NCBI GenBank assembly: GCA_963717195.1
Contig: CAVQVR010000021.1
Span: forward strand, 1,232,477-1,296,476
Direction of reading: 5' to 3'
Origin: JACDAE01 sp963717195
Lineage (GTDB): Bacteria > Chloroflexota > Ktedonobacteria > Ktedonobacterales > Ktedonobacteraceae
Length of the DNA stretch: 64,000 bases
Made by a program: the position numbers and the translations under genes. The notes below the pieces were generated by a model. The model had not been told where the DNA came from. It searched no databases and was given only the letters and a program-made list of their open reading frames with translations. Positions 1 to 9,553 of this stretch are shown here, piece by piece. How positions within the stretch are numbered: position 1 is the first letter of the stretch; each line of letters begins with the position of its first letter.

Positions 1-170
1 GTTAGTACAATCGCGACTATCACGCCAACAATTATTGACCAGAACGTGTGGGAGAAAATGATAAGCAGAACCAGGAGGAACCAGGGGAAACCGTAGATTC
101 CACGCCTGCCACCCATGCTTCTTCTATAAGCTCGCCTGGCCGCACGTTGCGCTCTTCTGTCATAGTACAT
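1..170 (-). CDS. Small basic membrane protein, 5' part only (paralog of the next gene)
   Basis: Reading leftwards from an ATG at 168-170, the first 56 codons are open and run off the window edge. The product starts MYYDRRAQRAARRAYR, has an arginine-rich cytoplasmic head, then a GIYGFPWFLLVLLIIF stretch that begins a membrane segment, and a second hydrophobic run. A GAGGGGAG ribosome binding site lies 7 bases upstream. The layout matches the gene at 385-804 (MYDYQN, Arg-rich head, GAYGFPW, two hydrophobic segments), so the two are tandem paralogs in the same orientation. The function is unknown. The C-terminus is outside the window. Confidence 0.7.
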   Translation of the reverse strand, partial: MYYDRRAQRAARRAYRRSMGGRRGIYGFPWFLLVLLIIFSHTFWSIIVGVIVAIVL

Positions 171-231
171 TATGTAGCTCCCCTCGGAAATGATATTTGA
201 AGTGATATTTGCGAACTCTCATCTTTTATAG

Positions 232-260
232 TTTTAACAGTTCAATCTCTTACCTGTCAA
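232..260 (-). promoter_or_regulatory. Putative sigma-70-type promoter for the left-edge gene
   Basis: On the minus strand, TTGACA (255-260) is followed after 17 bases by TTAAAA (232-237), about 60 bases before the start codon at 170. The -35 is perfect and the -10 is weak. Confidence 0.4.
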
Positions 261-384
261 GCTAAAAGCACCTAATTTTGGGCCAATTTCTATCATGTCA
301 TGAGATTGTGACAGAAATTTTCGCATTCAGAGGAAAGGAGCACAGATAGATTATTAACCCGACAGATTATCCGCCGGATTTGTA

Positions 385-804
385 TTATTGTTGCTGCATC
401 GGGGGCATCTGTTCCGGATACTGTGCCTGCGGTTGCTCGTATTGATCGTACTCTTCAGGAGCTGGATACTGATATTGCTGTCCGCCTTCCTGATACGCTT
501 CCTGTGGTGCCTGATATCCTTGCTCGTATGACTGGTACGGTTGCTGATATGGTTGCTGATACGGCTGCTTTGGTTGGTACATTTGTTGTGCCTGTCCCAT
601 CCTGTTTTGAGCCGAACCCCTATTGACGCTGGTTGCCGTTATGGCTTTGATGATGAGGAAAACAAAGGCCATCATCACAAGAGTCATCAACAGCCAGCTT
701 AGAGAATGGAAGTTGAAGAAGAAGATGAAAAACAGTAGCCAGGGAAAACCATATGCTCCTCGCATGCGCCTCCGGCCATTGCGTGAATTTTGATAGTCGT
801 ACAT
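385..804 (-). CDS. Small membrane protein with Gln/Tyr/Pro-rich tail
   Basis: This is a 139-residue protein when started at the ATG at 802-804, chosen because a perfect AGGAGG lies 8 bases upstream; a longer frame reaching 846 lacks this signal. The N-terminus is Arg-rich, followed by two hydrophobic segments (about residues 18-50) containing the GAYGFPW motif shared with the left-edge gene. The rest (about 60-139) is a low-complexity tail of repeated QPYQQPYQ/QYP units, probably disordered and facing the cytoplasm or the wall. No enzymatic motif is visible. Tails of this kind are common in small bacterial envelope proteins, but I cannot assign a function. Confidence 0.75.
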   Translation of the reverse strand: MYDYQNSRNGRRRMRGAYGFPWLLFFIFFFNFHSLSWLLMTLVMMAFVFLIIKAITATSVNRGSAQNRMGQAQQMYQPKQPYQQPYQQPYQSYEQGYQAPQEAYQEGGQQYQYPAPEEYDQYEQPQAQYPEQMPPMQQQ

Positions 805-911
805 GTTCAGTTCCTCCTCGTGGAACCGTCGGGTCATACTTCTCACATCAGAAGAGTTATTCCAATGTCTTGAAGTAAAAAGGTTTTACGTTATTGCTAT
901 TTGCTATTTAT

Positions 912-940
912 AATATAGCAGATGGTAATTCTAATGTCAA
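912..940 (-). promoter_or_regulatory. Promoter for the 385-804 gene
   Basis: On the minus strand TTGACA (935-940) and TATATT (912-917) are separated by exactly 17 bases. This gives a leader of about 100 bases before the start codon at 804. It is a strong match to a housekeeping sigma promoter. Confidence 0.65.
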
Positions 941-999
941 GGTCAGCAGTGCTGGATGTCAAGATTATCTTCCCCTACATTCCAGTACAAAGAATGAAA

Positions 1000-1044
1000 A
1001 CACCTTGATAGCTTTATTATTGCTTAATAAAGCTATCAAGGTGT
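1000..1044. terminator. Perfect 20-bp stem hairpin between minus-strand genes
   Basis: Arms 1000-1019 and 1025-1044 are perfect inverse complements around a 5-base loop. The hairpin lies 34 bases downstream of the stress-protein stop codon and upstream of the next gene's promoter, as expected for a terminator. It is AT-rich and has no clear U-run. Confidence 0.55.
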
Positions 1045-1078
1045 AAGTTACTATGAAACGCGTATCTTATCCACCAGG

Positions 1079-1825
1079 CTAACCATTGGCTCGGCCAGGA
1101 ATATTCGGATCGTAATTGTTGTCCTCATACGCACCTGTTCTAATAGGACGCTCATACTGCTGTGATGCGGACGGAGATGCTACAGGTTGCGTTTCAGAAT
1201 TTCCTGTCGTCCTCCCAGGTGTATATTCGTCAGGGGAAGCTACCGCCGGATTCTTCATTGTTGCATCAGGATCATACGAGCCAGCTATTGGTGCAGATGG
1301 ATCATACAAAGGGACATTCTGAACGCTATTACGTGTACTGGCATCGTAAGCACCATTGTGACGCAAGATCTCAAGTGCCTCCTGATACCGCTCAGGAGCT
1401 TTAACCGTTACGATAGTACGACCCATCTCAAGTTCGTTTTGATAGTAGATCGCCTCTTCTTCCGGAATACCAAATCCTGTGAGGGCTCCGGCAAAACTTC
1501 CCGCTACAGCTCCAAGTACCGCGCCACCCAATGTTACAGCCAGAATCCCACCCGCCAGAGCTGGTCCCAGGCCCGGAATTAAAAGTGCTGCAGCCGCTCC
1601 TAAAAGACCGCCTACAACACCGCCTCCCACAGCCCCTGTCGCAGCTCCTGTAGCAGTTTCGCGCTGTATCGTATCAGGATTCGCCTCAGCAACAGCCAGG
1701 TTACGAACAACAAATCCAATATCATCGTTGCTAAAACCTGCACGATGAAGATCACCTAATGCGTACTCTGCCAGGATACGATCCTCGAAAACACCTATTA
1801 CTGTCGTTCTTTCTATTGTTGTCAT
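1079..1825 (-). CDS. General stress protein-like (YflT/17M type) with glycine-zipper hydrophobic segment
   Basis: The product has 248 residues. The N-terminal domain (about 1-65, TTVIGVFEDRILAEYALGDL, HRAGFSNDDIGFVVRN) resembles the heat-induced/general stress 17M domain, in which a ferredoxin-like fold precedes a Gly/Ala-rich region. Residues about 75-125 form two alternating Gly/Ala segments (GAVGGGVVGGLLGAAAALL and similar) typical of glycine zippers that pack in membranes. The tail is Pro/Ser/Tyr-rich. The ATG at 1823-1825 was chosen because AGGAGG lies 5 bases upstream; the in-frame start at 1843 has no such site. A role in envelope or oxidative stress is inferred from the family only. 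Confidence 0.8.
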   Translation of the reverse strand: MTTIERTTVIGVFEDRILAEYALGDLHRAGFSNDDIGFVVRNLAVAEANPDTIQRETATGAATGAVGGGVVGGLLGAAAALLIPGLGPALAGGILAVTLGGAVLGAVAGSFAGALTGFGIPEEEAIYYQNELEMGRTIVTVKAPERYQEALEILRHNGAYDASTRNSVQNVPLYDPSAPIAGSYDPDATMKNPAVASPDEYTPGRTTGNSETQPVASPSASQQYERPIRTGAYEDNNYDPNIPGRANG

Positions 1826-2228
1826 ACATTCCTCCTTTTCCAAAATTGGTAAATAGCTGTTTCTATCTTAATTTCGTGTCTTTTTACATTTGCTTTCATA
1901 AATGGATAAAACCTATGATGTATTGGCTGCTTTAACCGAGGGTAACGTCGCTTTCTTCATCATTCTCAACGAAAACAACATACTGGATACACGTATCATA
2001 TCCGAAAAAAGTGACACCACTATAACCTTCCGACCATAACCTATTCAACTTTTTACATTGGCCGATATATACAAGAATAGGAATTTATTACTGAAGAAAG
2101 TGTAATGAATTTTTGAATAAAAACGTGTTATACTCTTCATCGTTAGTGTGTATATAGAAACGTGCGTATGTATAATTCTTGCGCACAACGAAGATAAGTA
2201 GCGATGGGACGTATTTTGAGGAGATTGT
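1826..2228. other. Divergent intergenic region
   Basis: About 400 AT-rich bases separate the stress gene (minus) from the GH99-like gene (plus). A TATACT lies at about 2130 but has no matching -35. I see no RNA gene, repeat or convincing coding sequence here; a minus-strand open frame at 2088-2330 overlaps the next gene and is not protein-like. Confidence 0.4.
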
Positions 2229-3269
2229 ATGCTTGCATTTTACCACACTTTCAAAGCCAGACTTTTCGTTTTGCCTGTTGTGTTTCTCATTATTCTTATG
2301 AGCGTGTTTTATGGAGGAGTACCCGTCCATGGGCAGCCGGTCTCAGCTCCGATAGTTCACACCATCAATCCCGATCGTCCTGTACTGGCCTTCTACTATG
2401 CATGGTATCAGCAGACAGATTGGTGTTCCTGTCATATGTCGGATCTGCCAACCATTCGCTATAACTCGGCAGATGATGCTACTATCGAGCGTCAAATAAA
2501 CTGGGCTGCGAATGCGGGTATTACTGGCTTTATCAGTTCCTGGTGGGGGCGGGGAGACAAAACTGATAAGAACTTTGCGACGCTCCTGGCTCAATCTGCT
2601 TCCTTACAGAAGCGTACAGGATATAACTTTGCCTCAACGCTGTACTTTGAGAGCGATGCACCAGCTTTACGCAGCCAGACCAACATAGTCAACAGTCTGC
2701 TTTATATAACCTCACATTATAGTAAGAGCCCTTACTTTTTGCACTGGCATGGCAAACCGGTCCTTTTTGTCTGGAATCCTCTCGGCAATGGGCGCACACT
2801 AGCTCTATGGGCCTCTATTCGCAAGCGGGCCGATCCAGATCACAAGTGGATCTGGTCAGCCGAAGGCGTTGATATAAACCTGCTCAATGTTTTTGATGGC
2901 ATTCACCTCTTCAGTGCTGGCTATTGGGGTCTGTTGCATGGCACTATGCCAGCAGTAGATGAGGGGTTTCGCAACAAAGTGAATGCCTATAATGCTGCTC
3001 ATCATACACAAAAAATTTGGGCTGCAGGCGTCCTGCCTGGCTATGATGATACACGCATACCAGGGCGTACAGGGACCTATAAAGTACCTCGTAATAATGG
3101 AGCAACCTATCATACAAGCTGGAGTGCTGCTATTGCCAGTAATCCCGATTGGATCACAATTACCTCCTTTAATGAATGGTTTGAAGGAGCAATGATCGAG
3201 CCGAGTGTGACTTATGGAACACAGTACCTGACGATCACACAGCAGGAGAGTAAGCGCTGGCATGGGTAA
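2229..3269 (+). CDS. Secreted GH99-like (endo-mannosidase/WbsX-type) glycoside hydrolase-like protein
   Basis: The 346-residue protein has an N-terminal signal peptide (hydrophobic core about 14-30, cleavage near VHGQP). The body matches the GH99/GH71-like TIM-barrel pattern: an early PVLAFYYAWY strand, then YNSADDATIERQINWAANAG and ITGFISSWWG, and a late SFNEWFEGAMIEPS strand whose Asn-Glu-Trp-Glu cluster is typical of the active-site edge. This family includes endo-alpha-mannosidases and uncharacterised polysaccharide proteins. A GAGGAG site precedes the ATG. Likely exported to act on, or bind, glycans. Substrate cannot be read from sequence. Confidence 0.75.
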   Translation: MLAFYHTFKARLFVLPVVFLIILMSVFYGGVPVHGQPVSAPIVHTINPDRPVLAFYYAWYQQTDWCSCHMSDLPTIRYNSADDATIERQINWAANAGITGFISSWWGRGDKTDKNFATLLAQSASLQKRTGYNFASTLYFESDAPALRSQTNIVNSLLYITSHYSKSPYFLHWHGKPVLFVWNPLGNGRTLALWASIRKRADPDHKWIWSAEGVDINLLNVFDGIHLFSAGYWGLLHGTMPAVDEGFRNKVNAYNAAHHTQKIWAAGVLPGYDDTRIPGRTGTYKVPRNNGATYHTSWSAAIASNPDWITITSFNEWFEGAMIEPSVTYGTQYLTITQQESKRWHG

Positions 3270-3457
3270 CAAAAATGCTATAATGGGAATAGCAAATCTC
3301 ACGTTGACAAAGAGATTTTCCTGATTCAGGCCATTTGCACCTTGAAGGATGAAGAACTGGACTCCTACACCCATTGACACAAAGGACTTATTGGGCATAC
3401 TATGTGCACAATGGCTCGACAACGCAATGCTGTATACAGCGCATTAACGCCTATCCG

Positions 3458-3544
3458 GTGCATTTTCACCCTTAGTGTGTCCACTTTTCCTCATGCGGTA
3501 GTAGGAGCTATATCCTTTGACGACCCGCTTGCAGGGTACTGAAA
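3458..3544 (+). repeat. Dispersed 87-bp noncoding repeat, copy 1
   Basis: This stretch starts GTGCATTTTCACCCTTAGTG and ends TACTGAAA. It aligns over its whole length with 41019-41105, and its second half aligns with 15995-16020. It contains a small hairpin AGGA-loop-TCCT whose stem is kept with changed bases in copy 2. It ends 36 bases before the HEPN gene start. Function unknown. Confidence 0.65.
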
Positions 3545-3580
3545 CGCCTGGATGTAATAAAACGATAAGGATTACAAATC

Positions 3581-4141
3581 ATGGCAGAGACGCATGATGG
3601 GAAGTATAGAGTACCTGGTCAGGATGATGAAGACGATCTGGAACATATCCTTTTACAGGGCATTACACTTCAGCAAGAAACGCAATCAGACCACCTTCCT
3701 CGGATTCCATTTCCTGAAGAGGATGACGATGAGGAAGAGGAGCTTTCCTCTGGCAGCGATGTCCAGGGGGCGCTAGGGCTTTACGCAGAGGCAGCACAAG
3801 ACATGGCGACTGCGTCTGTAGAGTTAGGGTTGGGGCGGCATTTCGCCTGCGCGGATTTCTGTAACCAGGCGGCGGAAAAAGCGGCACAGTCAGTAAGCTT
3901 GTTGCGGTTTGGCCGTCGTTCTACGTATAATCATGACCTGCGTGCATTAGGGACGTTAATCGGTGCTCCAGAGGAGATTCAGAGCGAGATGGAGATTCTT
4001 ACTCCATTTCATCCCGAAGCCTTTTATGCCGATACGCCTCCGGAAGAGGCCGATGCGGTCATTAATGCTGAGCAGGCCAGCAGTTATATTCAGAGTGCTC
4101 GCAAAGTAATGCGTTGGGCAAGAACCATTGTGCTAGCATAA
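3581..4141 (+). CDS. HEPN-domain protein with acidic N-terminal region
   Basis: The 186-residue product has a very acidic linker (about 10-58, runs of Asp/Glu) followed by a four-helix HEPN domain (about 62-185). Visible family marks are ALGLYAEAAQDMATA, a helix with C-x3-CNQAAEKAAQS, and RRSTYNHDLRALG, which holds an R-x4-H arrangement like the RNase motif of HEPN proteins. HEPN proteins are often RNases in toxin-antitoxin or defence contexts, but some only bind nucleotides. The usual partner nucleotidyltransferase is not adjacent. It may instead be a stand-alone HEPN. The dispersed repeat lies just upstream. Confidence 0.7.
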   Translation: MAETHDGKYRVPGQDDEDDLEHILLQGITLQQETQSDHLPRIPFPEEDDDEEEELSSGSDVQGALGLYAEAAQDMATASVELGLGRHFACADFCNQAAEKAAQSVSLLRFGRRSTYNHDLRALGTLIGAPEEIQSEMEILTPFHPEAFYADTPPEEADAVINAEQASSYIQSARKVMRWARTIVLA

Positions 4142-4240
4142 TTGTATCAGTATATGAAGGGCACCCACCCGGGATAGGCATATCTAAAAAGGGTATACCG
4201 AGCGATACGTCGCCCGAAAAGATCATTTGGAGGATATTTC

Positions 4241-7022
4241 ATGACGCAACAGATAACCAGCACGGGGCTGGATGAAGCCGTAAAGCAATCACCACGTAAA
4301 TGGGTTTACCTTTTCAGCGAAGGCAATGCAAAAATGCGCGAACTGCTCGGTGGTAAAGGAGCAGGTGTCTCTGAAATGACCAATGCGGGCCTTCCAGTCC
4401 CTCCTGGTTTTACTATCACCACTGAGGCATGCAACGCTTATTATGACTCCCATCAGCAGTTTCCTCAAGGTATGTGGGAACAGGCACTTGCTGCCCTCAA
4501 GATCGTCGAGCAGAAGACAGGCAAAGGCTTTGGCGCTAAGAGTAATCCTTTGCTCGTCTCCGTACGCTCAGGTGCTAAATTTTCCATGCCAGGTATGATG
4601 GATACCGTGCTCAACCTGGGTATCAACGATGAGACAGTGCAGGGGCTTGTCGCCCTGACTGGCGATGAGCGCTTTGCCTACGATGCCTACCGACGTTTTA
4701 TCCAGATGTTTAGCAAAATCGTGCTCGATACTGACCCACATGATTTTGAACGCTTGCTTGAACAATATAAAGAGCGTGCACATGTTGCTACCGATGCCGA
4801 GATTCCGGCTGCTGATCTGAAGCAACTGGTGGTCGAGTTCAAGCAGATCGCTGAACGTCAATCAGGTGAACCCTTCCCCACCGATGTTCACCAGCAACTC
4901 CAGAAGGCCATCGAGGCTGTTTTCTCTTCCTGGAATAACAAGCGCGCTTTTGACTATCGCAACTTTAACAAAATTCCGCATTCCCTTGGTACGGCTGTAA
5001 ACGTACAGACAATGGTCTTCGGCAACATGGGCAATGATAGCGGTACTGGCGTGGCCTTTACGCGCAATCCTAGCACAGGCGAAAAAGTGCTCTATGGCGA
5101 ATATCTCCTGAACGCTCAGGGTGAGGACGTGGTAGCTGGTATCCGCACCCCCTCAAAGATCAGCCGTTTGCAAGACGATCTGCCACATGTGTACGAGCAG
5201 TTCAAGGAGATCGCTCAGCGCCTGGAGCAGCATTATCGTGACATGCAAGATCTGGAATTCACAGTCGAAAAGGGTCACCTCTACATGCTTCAGACGCGCT
5301 CGGCCAAGCGTAATGCACAGGCAGCCGTTAAGGTCGCCGTGGATATGGTTGAAGAGGGTCTGATCAATGAGGAAGAGGCTGTCAGGCGCGTTGAGCCTTC
5401 CCAGGTCTACAATTTGCTCCTACCACGTTTTGACGAAGAGGAGAAGAGAAAGGCATCCAAGGATGGACGCCTGCTGGCAAAAGGGCTGAACGCCTCCCCT
5501 GGTGCTGCTGCTGGTAAAGCCGTCTTCGATGCCGATACCGCCGAAGTGCAGGGCAAAGCTGGAATTGCCGTAGTGCTGATCCGTCCTGAGACCAGCCCTG
5601 ATGATGTTCATGGTATGCTCGTTGCCAAAGGTATCTTGACCGCTCGTGGTGGCGCAACCAGCCATGCTGCTGTGGTCGCTCGTGGACTGGGCCTCCCCTG
5701 TGTTGCAGGGACCGAGGGTATCCGCGTCAGCGAACACGAGCACCTCTTCCGCGTCGTCGACACTGGTTTCGTGCTCAAAGAGGGCGACAATATCTCTATC
5801 GATGGAGCGACAGGCGAAGTCTTCGCAGGCATCATCAAAACGGTCGATCCCGATTTTAATAAAGAGATTGACCTGAAAAAATTGTTGAGCTGGGCCGACA
5901 AGTTCCGTCGCCTGGGCGTCTGGGCTAACGCAGACTATCCTCGTGATGCACAACGTGCCGTGACCTTCGGTGCTCAGGGTATTGGCCTCTGCCGTACCGA
6001 GCACATGTTCATGGAGCAGGAACGCCTTCCCATCGTGCAGAAGATGATCCTCGCCAAGACGAAAGAGGAGCGCCAGGCAGCCCTCGACCAGTTACTTCCT
6101 TTCCAGCGCAGTGACTTTAAAGGTATCTTTGAAGCGATGGTCAATCCCGAAACAGGCGAAGGCTATCCCGTCGTCATTCGTCTGATTGACCCCCCTCTGC
6201 ACGAGTTCCTGCCCTCCTACGAAGAACTGCTAGTAGACGTAACACGCCTGGAGATTCAGGGTGGTCATGAAGAGGAGCTGGCCGAAAAACGCAAGCTACT
6301 GGAAGCCGTCGGTTCAATGCGTGAGGCCAATCCGTATGCTTGGTCTACGCGGTTGTCGCCTCGGTCTTCTCTTCCCAGAAATCAACGTGATGCAGACACG
6401 TGCCATTCTTGAGGCCGTGGAAGAGTTGGAGCAAGAAGGGAAGAAACTCTACCCCAAGATTATGATTCCGCTGGTTGGACATGTCAACGAACTGAAGGAA
6501 GTTCGCCGCCAGTTGGAGGCCGAAGCGCACGAAATTGATCAGCGTCTTGGCCACACCATCGAGCACAAATTCGGTACTATGATCGAATTACCGCGTGCCG
6601 CCCTCACCGCCGACCAGATTGCACCTGTCGCCGATTTCTTCAGCTTCGGAACAAATGATCTTACACAGACCACCTTCGGCTATAGCCGCGACGACGCTGA
6701 AGGAAAGTTCCTGCTCAAGTACGTCGATGGATTGGAAGAGCCCGGCCTGAAGGATAAGGTCAAGATCCTGCCTTTCAACCCTTTCCAGACTCTGGATCGC
6801 GATGGTGTTGGTCAACTCGTTCGTATGGCCGTCGAGAAGGGACGCAAAGCTAATCCAACTATCGAGCTGGGCATCTGTGGTGAGCATGGTGGTGATCCCG
6901 ATAGCATCGAGTTCTGCCACATGATCGGCCTGGACTACGTTAGTTGTTCGCCCTTCCGCGTCCCAGTTGCACGTCTTGCCGCAGCTCAGGCTGCACTGAC
7001 CCATACCGAGAAGGACCGCTAA
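4241..7022 (+). CDS. ppdK: Pyruvate, phosphate dikinase, interrupted by a one-base insertion at about 6335
   Basis: PPDK interconverts pyruvate, ATP and Pi with PEP, AMP and PPi in the cytoplasm. The N-terminal ATP-grasp part starts near residue 20 (VYLFSEGNAKMRELLGGKGAG); the phosphohistidine domain carries GGATSHAAVVARGLG with the catalytic His near residue 475; the C-terminal PEP-binding barrel continues to the end. Frame is lost at 6335: the first frame reads NPYAW and stops at 6412, while the expected NPMLGLRGCRLG is found in the +1 frame, which stays open to 7022. Removing the extra T in CCG-T-ATG restores about 926 residues, the usual length. A GGAGG site precedes the ATG. The lesion may be a sequencing error or a real mutation; no slippery site is visible. 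Confidence 0.9.
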
Positions 7023-7026
7023 TCTT

Positions 7027-7109
7027 CGTACGGACCACATTTATGGCGTCCTGCGATTTATCGGCTATAGGTCGATAAATCGCAAGACGCCATAAATGTG
7101 GTCCGTACG
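7027..7109. terminator. 37-bp-stem palindrome between convergent genes
   Basis: Arms 7027-7063 and 7073-7109 pair with a single mismatch around a 9-base loop. It sits 4 bases after the ppdK stop and 38 bases before the end of the convergent hydrolase gene, so it could terminate transcripts from both sides. There is no U-run. It may belong to the window's palindrome group at gene junctions, though its sequence is distinct. Confidence 0.6.
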
Positions 7110-7147
7110 GGATTTACCCGACATTACTTAGTAAAGATGCCATAGAA

Positions 7148-9031
7148 CTACAGACCTTGCTGGCAATCTCTTGCCCATTGTCTAAGGATTGCTGCTCCTG
7201 TGTGTAAACCGAAATAATGTAGGTTTCTTTGTTCTGACATTACAATGCCTGACGAGTTCATCGCCCACAAATTATCGGGACCAGTAACCCATCCATCTTT
7301 CATTGCTACTGTAAACCCGTTGGGGGCCGTGTCTCCAACTCCAACTTGCTGATCAGACTCAATGTTTTCCATGAGGTTATAAGCTGTGGCGCGGTCCTGG
7401 CGCGTTAAAATCTTGCCCTCATAGAAAAGTGTGAGTAGATCGACCATCGCTTGCGGGGTGATAGTGCTGTAACCCCAGGCATCGTTATCCGCATTCAAAC
7501 CACCCACTCCGATCTTTTTCATATAGTTTGTAATTGATGTTGCACCGTTGAGCTCATTAAAATAAAGCTCCGAAGCAGAGTCGTTATCTGAATTCTCAAT
7601 CATCGTAGTAAGAACATCCATCTGATCGTCATCCGGCTCTAATCCCTGCTGCTCAAGCGTATCAAAAAACGTTAGCATGATAGGGATTTTCATGGAACTG
7701 GCGACAATGAATTGAGTATCGCTATTGTAAGTATAGTAACGTTGACGAGTTACATCGTAGACTACCACCCCCGCATTGGAACCAAAGTTAGTAAGATAGG
7801 ATGCAAGTTGAGGGGAAAGTACATCCAAAGAAGCCCACTGTGGCACACTACCTGGAGAGACAAAGGTAATATCCGCCGCTGATATCCACCCCCTATCGGT
7901 ACTTTTGGGTGTGGACCATTGGACATGATACCAGAGCACTCCCGCTGTCCAACGTGTATCTCCAAGGAGTTTGAGCACAAAATTCTGACCAATATGGGCA
8001 ATTGCCAGTCCTGAATCAGGTGTCGTGAGCAGGGTCGTTTCTCCCTGGGTCCAGATGGTCTGTTGTGGGCGAATTGCGACTGCCGGTAAGCCAAAAGTTT
8101 GAAGATAGTCTATGCCTGTAGCTAGCCGTTGGATCAATGGATGGTCTGAAGCATCTCTAGCGTCCTGATCTAATAACACTCCATCACGTTCAAATGCCTG
8201 AACCAACATATGGTGTGGCTTACCATTCACCATCAAAGTAAAAGATAACGCCTCTGTAAGTGGAGCGCCAAAATCTTTTACCCACCCATCAGGTGAAACA
8301 TCAGCCGAGTTGATGTAGCTCCAGAAGGCCTGGGGAATGAAATGCCCGACATCCTTGCCCGCTCGCGTGCCCCCCTTAACGAAGTGAGTCTGTAGACTGC
8401 TCGAAGATGAGGTACTTATAGACTCCCTTGTTGGAGCAGACTTCATAAACGCCGGATCAGTTGCCATACGGAGATTGACATAAGTAAATGGACTTTGTGG
8501 ACCACCAATAGGAGCTTTGCTACCAGAGGTGAGAAGCGCTTGCAGCAATGGCAAACGAATAACTCCAGTTGCTGCATCCTTGCTACCTTGATTAATCAGA
8601 GAAGTGAGAGTAGTATTGTTGCTTTGACTCTGTGCCTGCTGCTTCCCAGGTGAAAGTAACGCGCCTGACACAAAAAACTGAAGCAATCCCTGATCGATAG
8701 GAAAGGCTACTGTCACCGGTTCACCCGGATTTCCTACTGCTCCATGGCTTTGATAATAGTGCTGAAAGAGAGAAGAGACAGCTATCTCCTTACTTGTGGA
8801 TAATGAGATAGTGGATATTGGAGTCGTGACTGTCTCATCATTATCCCATTGGTCAGCTCCATTGCTCGCTGTCGTGTTCGCGGCAGCTATATTCGGAAAG
8901 AGATGCAACTGGGATCTAAAGGATGCGAAAATAGCGCTCGTAATAACGCACCCTAAAACGCAAATAACAATTATATTTCTGGCTGGGAGATGGGACTGCC
9001 ATCCCTTACTACTACCTGACATTCTGCTCAT
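7148..9031 (-). CDS. Membrane-anchored class A beta-lactamase-like serine hydrolase
   Basis: The 627-residue protein has one N-terminal membrane segment (about 18-38), then a long extracytoplasmic region. The C-terminal domain (about 415-627) fits the beta-lactamase2 family: SSMK (residues 445-448) as the Ser-x-x-Lys motif, NSDNDS near 482 as the Ser-Asp-Asn motif, and MKDGW near 578 in place of Lys-Thr-Gly. The middle (about 210-410) is variable and includes a possible SH3-like stretch (GWISAADITFV). All three catalytic motifs are present, so it is probably an active serine hydrolase or DD-peptidase-like enzyme outside the membrane; true beta-lactam resistance cannot be inferred. The start is uncertain, since neither nearby ATG (9031 or 9022) has a strong ribosome site. 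Confidence 0.75.
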   Translation of the reverse strand: MSRMSGSSKGWQSHLPARNIIVICVLGCVITSAIFASFRSQLHLFPNIAAANTTASNGADQWDNDETVTTPISTISLSTSKEIAVSSLFQHYYQSHGAVGNPGEPVTVAFPIDQGLLQFFVSGALLSPGKQQAQSQSNNTTLTSLINQGSKDAATGVIRLPLLQALLTSGSKAPIGGPQSPFTYVNLRMATDPAFMKSAPTRESISTSSSSSLQTHFVKGGTRAGKDVGHFIPQAFWSYINSADVSPDGWVKDFGAPLTEALSFTLMVNGKPHHMLVQAFERDGVLLDQDARDASDHPLIQRLATGIDYLQTFGLPAVAIRPQQTIWTQGETTLLTTPDSGLAIAHIGQNFVLKLLGDTRWTAGVLWYHVQWSTPKSTDRGWISAADITFVSPGSVPQWASLDVLSPQLASYLTNFGSNAGVVVYDVTRQRYYTYNSDTQFIVASSMKIPIMLTFFDTLEQQGLEPDDDQMDVLTTMIENSDNDSASELYFNELNGATSITNYMKKIGVGGLNADNDAWGYSTITPQAMVDLLTLFYEGKILTRQDRATAYNLMENIESDQQVGVGDTAPNGFTVAMKDGWVTGPDNLWAMNSSGIVMSEQRNLHYFGLHTGAAILRQWARDCQQGL

Positions 9032-9476
9032 TTCAATTTCGAACCTACATTTACGTTGGAATACGATAAAAAGGTATTTATTAACTGAACAATATTTCCT
9101 TTATCTCCCTTTTCCAACATCCACGGTTATTACCGTAATATACCAGTAAATAGCTAAAAGTATCTCATGAAACTCTCAAGATTTATTAAAATCTTTTTAT
9201 TGTTGAGCTATTAAACGTAAATAGAATCTGAAGGATTCTTGTAAGAGAGGATATCATATAAATGTGACTACAATCGAAAAACAGCGTTAATTACATAACG
9301 TTGGCATATATTGCCATCGCTTATATTTGTGTAAATCTACTGATGTGGTCTTTTTCTTATCGTAATACCATTGGCTTTCTTGTTCTTTATATGCATTGAA
9401 AAACCTGGTATGTGCCTGGGGGAAAATTTCGATCTGCACGTATGTAGATTAAGGTGTGGCTCTTCGACAAACACTC

Positions 9477-9505
9477 TTGTAATTCATTTCCTGGACAGGT
9501 ATACT
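9477..9505 (+). promoter_or_regulatory. Putative promoter in the 9032-9553 intergenic region
   Basis: TTGTAA (9477-9482) and TATACT (9500-9505) are 17 bases apart, about 50 bases before the gene at 9554. The rest of the roughly 520-base divergent gap (9032-9553) is AT-rich and I see no gene or repeat in it. Confidence 0.5.
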
Positions 9506-9553
9506 AATGACGCATAATTTATAGGGTTTATATTCTCTCGGAGGCAGTTTTTT

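Noticed and set aside
5420..6004. Long minus-strand open frame inside ppdK
   Set aside because: It is antisense to a strongly conserved gene, lacks a ribosome site, and its translation has no protein-like pattern.
6325..6345. Programmed frameshift in ppdK
   Set aside because: The shift site (CCG TAT) offers no cognate slippage and no stop or stimulatory hairpin is adjacent; sequence error or mutation is simpler.
7148..9031. True beta-lactamase resistance gene
   Set aside because: The three motifs fit the fold, but the large extra domain, membrane anchor and KDG in place of KTG make a wall-related serine hydrolase at least as likely.
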